Shown here: positions 57,709 through 64,000 of the stretch, piece by piece
Layout: every line of letters begins with the position of its first letter
Numbering within the stretch: position 1 is the stretch's first letter
From: Oncomelania hupensis
Taxonomy: Eukaryota > Mollusca > Gastropoda > Littorinimorpha > Pomatiopsidae
Reading direction: 5' to 3'
DNA: 64,000 nt
NCBI GenBank assembly: GCA_036898135.1
Contig: CM072517.1
Location: 66,328,104 to 66,392,103 of the forward strand
The notes under the pieces: generated by a model
Told to the model about the DNA's origin: nothing
The model's database searches: none
Seen by the model: the letters and a program-made list of their open reading frames with translations, nothing else
Translations under genes and position numbers: made by a program

Positions 57709-58787
57709 AATAACCAATAACACACACGCCCACGAATGCATACTCTCCCTTTGAAAACGCTGTCTTGATGTTTTCTATCTTGGGCATAATTATGAATTGC
57801 AGAATTTATTTTGCATCAAAATGTAGGCTATATGTGAAGTTCTCTACATACAACATAAGCTTACTAGTTGGAATGTTATCATATTTGCATGTTATTGGTA
57901 GTTTTCTGCCCACGACGTGGGAATTTACAGATAAAAGTTTTCTAGTTTTCTACCCACAACGTGTGAATCAAAAACTGTTGTTTGTGTTAGTATTTAAGAT
58001 AATGTAAGCTATTTGTTTTTCAAAATGTGTATGATTGTGTATAACACTGATATTATCGATGTCATAAACCAAGACATCATTTGCTGTGTATAATGGTTGT
58101 CGCAAACCTGGGTGTTACTGGGTGATCACTACTGATGAAGGACTACCTTGACTTTCATGACTTACCCCAGAACATGGTTTTATTTCAATAAAAAAACCTA
58201 AGGTACACCATTTACTTCCAACACTTCACAAACACATAACACGTTTTTCCAAGTTCGATTATTTTATTATATTCCGTTCATTTTTTCTTCGAAATCGGAA
58301 CGATAATATGGCGATACTTTTCGTCGTGGTTACCGAAAATAATGTTTGTTTGGTGTTTTTTTTTTTTACTTAGCTTTCTATTTTCGTCCTCGTTGAAATC
58401 GTTGTTAACAAATGAAGAAACCAGTCTTTAGATGAGTTGTAGAAAAGTTCATAGGAGCTGGAACTTGACGTCGATGTCACCGTTAGATCTAAAGGCTGTC
58501 CATGACCCACCAGTGACTTCTGTAGCCCTCGTTAACGTACAGTTTCATTTTAGAATCAGTCACTCCGATCATAAGCAATACGTCAGTGAAGAATCCAGTG
58601 CCAGTCTCAAAGATGACATCGTCACGTAGATCCAAGACGATTCATACCACAGAATAAAAACACCTGCCGAACAAAACTAGTCTTAGAAATCTGCATGAAA
58701 ATTATTTTCATACAAACTTAAACTCCTCCAGGTCCGGCTCTGCTTGGAAAAACATGTTACGATTAATCAACACATCAGTCCCCTGAA
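57709..58787. other. Unassigned intergenic DNA
   Basis: No gene or repeat family was recognised. A doubled phrase GTTTTCTxxCCCACxACGTGxGAAT occurs near 57902 and 57946. Confidence 0.5.
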
Positions 58788-58985
58788 AACCAACTGCATT
58801 CAGACGAACCAAATATCTTTCTCTGGAAAAGAAATGCATTCAAACGAACAAACTATTTTTCTCCTCTGTAAAACAAATGCATTCAATGAACAAACTATCT
58901 CACTACTCTGGAAAACAATGCATTCAATGAACAAACTATTTTCCTCCTCTGAAAAATACATATATTCAATGAACAAATCATCACA
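58788..58985. repeat. ~43-bp tandem repeat, about 5 units
   Basis: Units follow the pattern TGCATTCAATGAACAAACTATxTTxCTxCTCTGGAAAACAA with point changes. It lies downstream of the gypsy coding frame on the minus strand, possibly within or beside the 3' LTR. Confidence 0.85.
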
Positions 58986-59642
58986 CTTTTCAATCTTCTT
59001 GGGAAATGATCTTGAATGAAGAAAAATCTAAATATTTACCCTACGGTGCCAGAATTCAGCTAAAGCTGATCAAACGTCGAGGAACAACTATCTTCCTGGC
59101 CCAACCACATCTGACATCATTCAGCCTCCAGCTAAACTGTCGTTGGCACCCCACAGAATAAGTTGCCTCGGAGCTTGGGTAGAATCCTCCCTGTCCAGTC
59201 TAGATCTCTTTCCCAACTGATTGACAGTTTTCCTAACCGATTTCGCCTCTGTTTCATTTTACTAAGGTTACCATACTTTTATCATTAAAACAACCAATGA
59301 AAATTTCCCAACGCAAACAAATGACCTATCACCTCAAATATTATATTTTGTAAAATTAATAGCTCACAACCTCTTTGCTTTTCCTAAAATTTTATTATAG
59401 GCATTAATCACAAACTTTCACACAAAAGAATCATCGATAAAAATCGTCCATTTTATTCTTTTCCAGGAATACACAAAATGGCGATTGACACGCAGAAAAA
59501 TTGACGTCATATTTCTAAATGTACCACAGGCACTCTATACAACAAATTTGCACTTGGAAAAATAAAAATACTCGCGAGCGTTTCGTTTCGCGACATTACG
59601 CCCCTCCTCTTGAGCTGAAACATCCATGTTTAAGCTATTCTT
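58986..59642 (-). mobile_element. 3' end of Ty3/gypsy element: purine tract and putative 3' LTR
   Basis: On the minus strand, just after the pol stop, AAGAGGAGGGG (about 59605) is a good polypurine tract. TGTCGCGAAACG follows at about 59597 and is the likely start of the 3' LTR. The other LTR end could not be fixed because the 5' LTR is not in the window for comparison. Confidence 0.55.
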
Positions 59643-62600
59643 TTACAAGTGCAATCGACTCAAATAGTCTGCGCCAACATTGTCTTTCCCTTTGATAACT
59701 TTGACTGTGAAAGAATACTGTTGCAGCTGGAGAGCCCACCTCATTAGCCGACCATTCTCAGTCTTGGTTTTCTGCAAATATGTGAGCGGTTGGTGGTCTG
59801 TCTCCAAAGTGAAATGTGTTGAATACAGGTACTGTTCAAATTTCTTGACAGCCCATACCACTCCCAAACATTCCTTTTCGATGGTCGAGTAGTTTTTCTC
59901 TGCACGGTTAAGCTTCTTGCTTGCATAGGCTACTGGCTGTAACCCTTGCCCTTGATCTTGCAGTAAAACTGCTCCCACTGCAACATCTGATGCGTCACTC
60001 CTCAGAGTAAATGGTTTGCTGACGTCAGGTAGCAATAACACTGGTTTGCTTACCAAGCAATCTTTGAGTTTAACGAATGCTGCTTCACATTTTTCATCCC
60101 AGGCCACTTTTTCTGGTAGACCTTTCTTTGTCAAATCAGTCAACGGAGCGCTGATTTCCGCATAGTTGCTGATGTATTTCCTGTAGAACCCCACTAGTCC
60201 TAGGAATGCTCTGACTTCCTTCTTTGTGATCGGTCTGCTGGCTGACCTGATTTTCTCAGTTTTGTCATCATCAGGCATGACTGTGCCTCCACCCACATGA
60301 TGACCCAAATAGTCTAACTCCCCGAAACCAAAGTAGCACTTTGAGGGTTTCGCTGTAAGACCTGCCTCCTCCAACCTTTTCAACACAGCATCAATGGCCT
60401 CTACATGCTGTTCCCACGTTTCAGTAGCAATGATGATGTCATCAATGAAATGTTCAATATCATCACGCTTCAGAGGTTCAAGTAACTTGCGCATCATTCG
60501 AGTGAAAATAGAACTCGCAGTCTTGATTCCGAATGGAAGATAAGCGAAACAGTACTGTCCCATGGGTGTACTAAACGCCGTCTTCGGTTTATCCTCTTCT
60601 TTGACTGGTATTTGCCAATACCCTTTCGTCAAATCTATCTTTGACAAATAGCGTGCTTTCTGCAATTTTGCAAAGATTTGTGGCACATCAGGAATAGGTT
60701 CCGAATCGAACTCTACCTGCTTGTTGAGGCTTCTATAGTCAATACAGAAACGTATTTCACCATCCTTCTTCTTCGCCAACACAATCGGACTATTGTAAGG
60801 CGACACTGTTGGTTCTATGACCCCCAACTCCAACATGTCAATGACCTCTTTCTTCACTGTTTCTACCTGCGCAAATGGTAGCGGGTATTGCTTCACATGC
60901 ACTGGCTCTTTTGACGTAAGTTTGAATTCACATTCTTCGATTTTGCATTTCCCTGGTATATCTTTAAGCACATTTTCTCTCCTATCGCAAATAGACAAGA
61001 TTTCAGCCTGTTTGTGCTCGTCCAACTCGGGGTTGATCTTCACGTCTCTGGGACCTTCTTTTGCATGCAACGTGAGCATAGGAAAACGATCTATGCCTAG
61101 TGCTCCCAACTCTTCATCGCACACATCGTCAACCACAACGCACACTTCCTCCTCATCTGTCTCCATGACTACAGCATTTGGCTGTGCTCCATCCGTTCTC
61201 GTCTGCTTCCCGTTACGTTCGAACGGCGTATCGATAAACGGCATGTTTTTCATCGGGACCTTCCTCGTGGCTCCCTTCTGCGTGCTCCTCTGACATACGT
61301 CACATGATGCATAATAACGTTTGACGTCTCCACTGATACCCGGCCAATAAAAATCACGCCATATCCGGTCGCGAGTTCGGCGTACTCCTTGATGTCCCGC
61401 CATCGGCGTATCATGAGCCAATTTGATCACATCTGATCGGTACCGTTCTGGCACTACCACTTGTCTACATGGTTTCCCCTTACTCATGTAAACTCTGTAC
61501 AAAATGTCTCTCTTCCACTCGTAGTGGGTTTCTTGCTTGAGCGCTAGCTCTGCCCTTTCCCGAATCTTTCCTAAAGTCGGGTCTGCCTTCTGTTCCTTAG
61601 ATAGATCTTCTGGACGTACTTGTCCTAAGTCAATCTGTTTAGGAATCCATGTCTTAGCTTGTGCTTGTTGCTTCTCCTGCAACCTGGTTTGTACCGGTGC
61701 TACAACTTGTTCCTCCGGTTGCTCTACCAACGGAAACAATGGAACTTTGACCTCAGTCCCGTCTGTCATCTTCCTGCTATTTCCTATCAGGACTTGATGC
61801 ACAAGCGTCTTCAAAACCAAAACACGCGTTTCTCCAACGAAAAACGGAGTTTCCAAATGCACCACAGCAATGGGCACTTTCTTTCGCTTGGATGAATCTG
61901 CAAGTGTCACGTTCTGGTGTTCACCCGTATACTTGCTTGGGGAAACTAAACTTGAATCCACCAATATGCTACTGGCCCCTGTATCCCTAATACCTTGAGC
62001 CTTTACTCCATCCACTTTCAACTCACAGTTCGGTTCATAGCCGTCTTCACTACATCGATTACATGGTTTCTGTTCCTGGGTCACGTTGACCGCATTCACA
62101 ACAGCTGACGCTAGGTTTGAGTTTGGTCTGTTTCTATTCACATTTGCCTTTTGGCAATCCCTCATCAAATGTGGGCCTCCACATCGAAAACATCCCTTGA
62201 AGTTTTGCTGAGTCTTGTTCATTCCTGACGCACCCGCGTTACCAGGACATGTCGCTTGACCACTCATCCCTCCACTACGTCGTTGTCCCATGTTCGAATT
62301 CTGCGTTTGCTGGTTAACCCTGGGACGGTTATCCATTCTAGCACTGGGTCCAATGGGCCGCCTCGTTGCTATCGGACCTCCAGCATTCTGCGCATCTTCA
62401 TACGTTTGAGCATGGACCACCACTTCGTCCACACACGTAGGGTTTCTCTCCCTAATAAATCTCGCCTCCTCTTGAGACACTATCTCCAACATTTTGTCCA
62501 TGAGAATTAAATCTTTCAGCTCACCTGATTTTCCTTCTTTCTCAGACAAATCCACCCATCTGTCCAAATACATCCCCATTCTGTTTCTACACTCCCTGAT

Positions 62601-63398
62601 GCCTTCATGACTGCCCCGCTTGAATTCTTTGAACCTTTTTCGATAAGTTTCAGCGGTCAGCTGGAAACGTCTCATGATCGCAGCCTTGACCATGTCGTAA
62701 TCCATAATCTCCTCGTCAGACATCTCAGTGTAGACCTGCCGTGCTTGGCCTCGCAATTGACCAGATAGTCTTATTGCCCACTCATCCTTGTTCCAACCTG
62801 ACAACGTAGCGATACGCTCAAACTGTTTCAGGTAGACCTCTACATCGTCCTTATCATCCAAATAAGGTACATTCACATTCAAACAGCTCCTCGCTGCCCT
62901 CGGCTCGGGATAAAAATTTTGATTTTGGTCCCCATCATCTGCAGTCCACTCTTGCGCCTTTCTCAACTCAAACTCGTTTTGCATGGCCATTTGTTCCAAT
63001 TTTGCCTTGGCCTCTCTTTCTTCTCTCATAATGCGCTCTTCTCGTTCTTCACGTCGGAGCTGGTCCTCCCGTTGCTCCTGCCGTATCTTCTCCGCTTTCT
63101 CTTCCTCTTCCTTCCTTATCCTCTCCGCTTTCTCTTCCTCCCTTATCCTCTCCGCTTTATCTTCTTCTTCCTTTCGGATCCTCTCCGCTTTCTCTTCCTC
63201 CCTTATCCTCTCAGCTTTCTCTTCCTCTTCCTTTTCCCTCCGGATCCTCTCCGCTTTCTCTTCCTTTCTTCTATTTTCCACATACTCTGCCAGATCCTTA
63301 TCTGTCAGACCCAGGATGATCCCATCCTGCTTGTAGGCTAGCAGCGGAGACTCAATCTCCATCTGAACTGGTTGCTGCCTCGGCATCCTCCTAGCCAA
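59643..63398 (-). CDS. Ty3/gypsy Gag-Pol polyprotein, integrase zinc domain before RT, integrase core missing
   Basis: One uninterrupted frame of 1251 codons. In order: a charged coiled coil (residues ~36-140, repeated EEKAERIRKEEE); a Gag capsid-like region (WAIRLSGQLRGQARQVYTEM); a CCHC-type knuckle CFRCGGPHLMRDC near residue 403, spaced CX2CX3HX4C; an aspartic protease site DTGASS near 470; an H2C2 integrase zinc domain (AHDTPMAGHQG ... CDVCQR) near 655-710; then reverse transcriptase (MLELGVIEPTVSPYNSPIVL, IDYRSLNK, active site FIDDIII) and RNase H (TLRSDASDVAVGAVLLQ, ETDHQPLTYL), ending DYLSRLHL. Integrase before RT is known in Gmr1-type gypsy elements. Here the DDE core and the C-terminal integrase part are absent between MPFIDTPFER and NGKQTRTDG. 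Protease, RT and RNase H motifs look intact, so the copy is young but cannot integrate by itself. Confidence 0.92.
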   Translation of the reverse strand: MARRMPRQQPVQMEIESPLLAYKQDGIILGLTDKDLAEYVENRRKEEKAERIRREKEEEEKAERIREEEKAERIRKEEEDKAERIREEEKAERIRKEEEEKAEKIRQEQREDQLRREEREERIMREEREAKAKLEQMAMQNEFELRKAQEWTADDGDQNQNFYPEPRAARSCLNVNVPYLDDKDDVEVYLKQFERIATLSGWNKDEWAIRLSGQLRGQARQVYTEMSDEEIMDYDMVKAAIMRRFQLTAETYRKRFKEFKRGSHEGIRECRNRMGMYLDRWVDLSEKEGKSGELKDLILMDKMLEIVSQEEARFIRERNPTCVDEVVVHAQTYEDAQNAGGPIATRRPIGPSARMDNRPRVNQQTQNSNMGQRRSGGMSGQATCPGNAGASGMNKTQQNFKGCFRCGGPHLMRDCQKANVNRNRPNSNLASAVVNAVNVTQEQKPCNRCSEDGYEPNCELKVDGVKAQGIRDTGASSILVDSSLVSPSKYTGEHQNVTLADSSKRKKVPIAVVHLETPFFVGETRVLVLKTLVHQVLIGNSRKMTDGTEVKVPLFPLVEQPEEQVVAPVQTRLQEKQQAQAKTWIPKQIDLGQVRPEDLSKEQKADPTLGKIRERAELALKQETHYEWKRDILYRVYMSKGKPCRQVVVPERYRSDVIKLAHDTPMAGHQGVRRTRDRIWRDFYWPGISGDVKRYYASCDVCQRSTQKGATRKVPMKNMPFIDTPFERNGKQTRTDGAQPNAVVMETDEEEVCVVVDDVCDEELGALGIDRFPMLTLHAKEGPRDVKINPELDEHKQAEILSICDRRENVLKDIPGKCKIEECEFKLTSKEPVHVKQYPLPFAQVETVKKEVIDMLELGVIEPTVSPYNSPIVLAKKKDGEIRFCIDYRSLNKQVEFDSEPIPDVPQIFAKLQKARYLSKIDLTKGYWQIPVKEEDKPKTAFSTPMGQYCFAYLPFGIKTASSIFTRMMRKLLEPLKRDDIEHFIDDIIIATETWEQHVEAIDAVLKRLEEAGLTAKPSKCYFGFGELDYLGHHVGGGTVMPDDDKTEKIRSASRPITKKEVRAFLGLVGFYRKYISNYAEISAPLTDLTKKGLPEKVAWDEKCEAAFVKLKDCLVSKPVLLLPDVSKPFTLRSDASDVAVGAVLLQDQGQGLQPVAYASKKLNRAEKNYSTIEKECLGVVWAVKKFEQYLYSTHFTLETDHQPLTYLQKTKTENGRLMRWALQLQQYSFTVKVIKGKDNVGADYLSRLHL

Positions 63399-64000
63399 AC
63401 TTTCCCTAAACTAATCCTGTTTTACTACACGTAACCCTGGTAGATAAAACCACAGACTATTTAGGCCTCTAACGTACTCGCCTTTCCAAAGGTTAAAGTA
63501 CTACAACGGATACGCCTGCGCTCTAGCCCCAAACGGCTATTCTATCACAGCTATCCTTACGTGAACGGTTATATACTTACAACACGATCACCGACGATAA
63601 TCCACCACCTTTCAGATTATCATCCACACTTAGTCTCCTGGTTAAGTAAAACGTCTAACTAGACCCACATTTACTAACCAGCACTACCAATTACCACAAT
63701 TGGTTAAACTGTCAAATCGGACACTACCGAATCTGACTTCCAGACCCTCAACTAGAAATAATTCTTGGTTAGAGGTTTGACCAGACTAAGCAACACAGAG
63801 CTAATTTAGGTTGACCGCCTCACCGATCAATACATAACCTCTAGCCTGTCTTCGAACAACACTGAAACTACACAATGTTTTCGGAACATCCAACTTACTT
63901 AAAGTTTAAGCTGGAAAACTTACTTTCAAACTATGAGCGATACTTTACCCTAAATTCTCCATCAGGATAATAAACGTCATAGGTTGCAGAAACTGTTCAG
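63399..64000 (-). other. Leader of the gypsy element (5' LTR beyond the window)
   Basis: About 600 bp before the gag ATG show no match to the putative 3' LTR stretch (58986-59597) and no obvious primer-binding site. The 5' LTR probably lies past position 64000. No other gene was seen. Confidence 0.5.

Overview
This is animal nuclear DNA. Genes are split by GT-AG introns, intergenic and intronic space is packed with microsatellites, and there are no operons or ribosome binding sites. The two host genes and the retrotransposon mix (RTE-like and L2-like LINEs, tRNA-derived SINEs, Ty3/gypsy with a mollusc/cnidarian-type domain order) point to a mollusc, probably a gastropod. That assignment is inference from family resemblance, not a database match.

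Layout. (1) 1-3590 is microsatellite-rich DNA. (2) 3591-27514, + strand: 14 exons encode the C-terminal 561 residues of cytosolic cysteinyl-tRNA synthetase (CARS1); the N-terminal part, including the HIGH motif, lies before the window. Its introns hold an RTE-like LINE copy, SINEs, MITE-like inverted repeats, large CT/GA/AAT arrays, and a triplicated 3' splice site. (3) 27515-40986 is a repeat landscape: a PIF/Harbinger-like element carrying a MADF exon, copies of an apparently uncharacterised ~575-bp retroposon, a solo LTR, a perfect 52-bp-arm hairpin, and two foldback-like elements with internally repetitive arms. (4) 40987-54258, + strand: an IFIT-like tetratricopeptide gene of two visible exons split by a 10.6-kb intron; its C-terminus looks like a TIR-type domain. 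The intron holds a hAT-like element, an L2-like LINE broken by a MITE, and a full-length but internally deleted RTE-like LINE. (5) 54259-57710: repetitive 3' flank with three more copies of the retroposon, one nested inside a SINE. (6) 58788-64000, - strand: a Ty3/gypsy element with one uninterrupted 1251-codon gag-pol frame, an integrase zinc domain placed before the reverse transcriptase, and no integrase catalytic core.

The two host genes have unrelated jobs: CARS1 charges tRNA-Cys in translation, and the IFIT-like gene is a candidate innate-immunity factor. The best candidates for new biology are the TPR-TIR architecture, the short retroposon with clean target-site duplications, the foldback-like elements, and the rearranged gypsy polyprotein. 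All coordinates and motifs were read by eye; no alignment or search was run.
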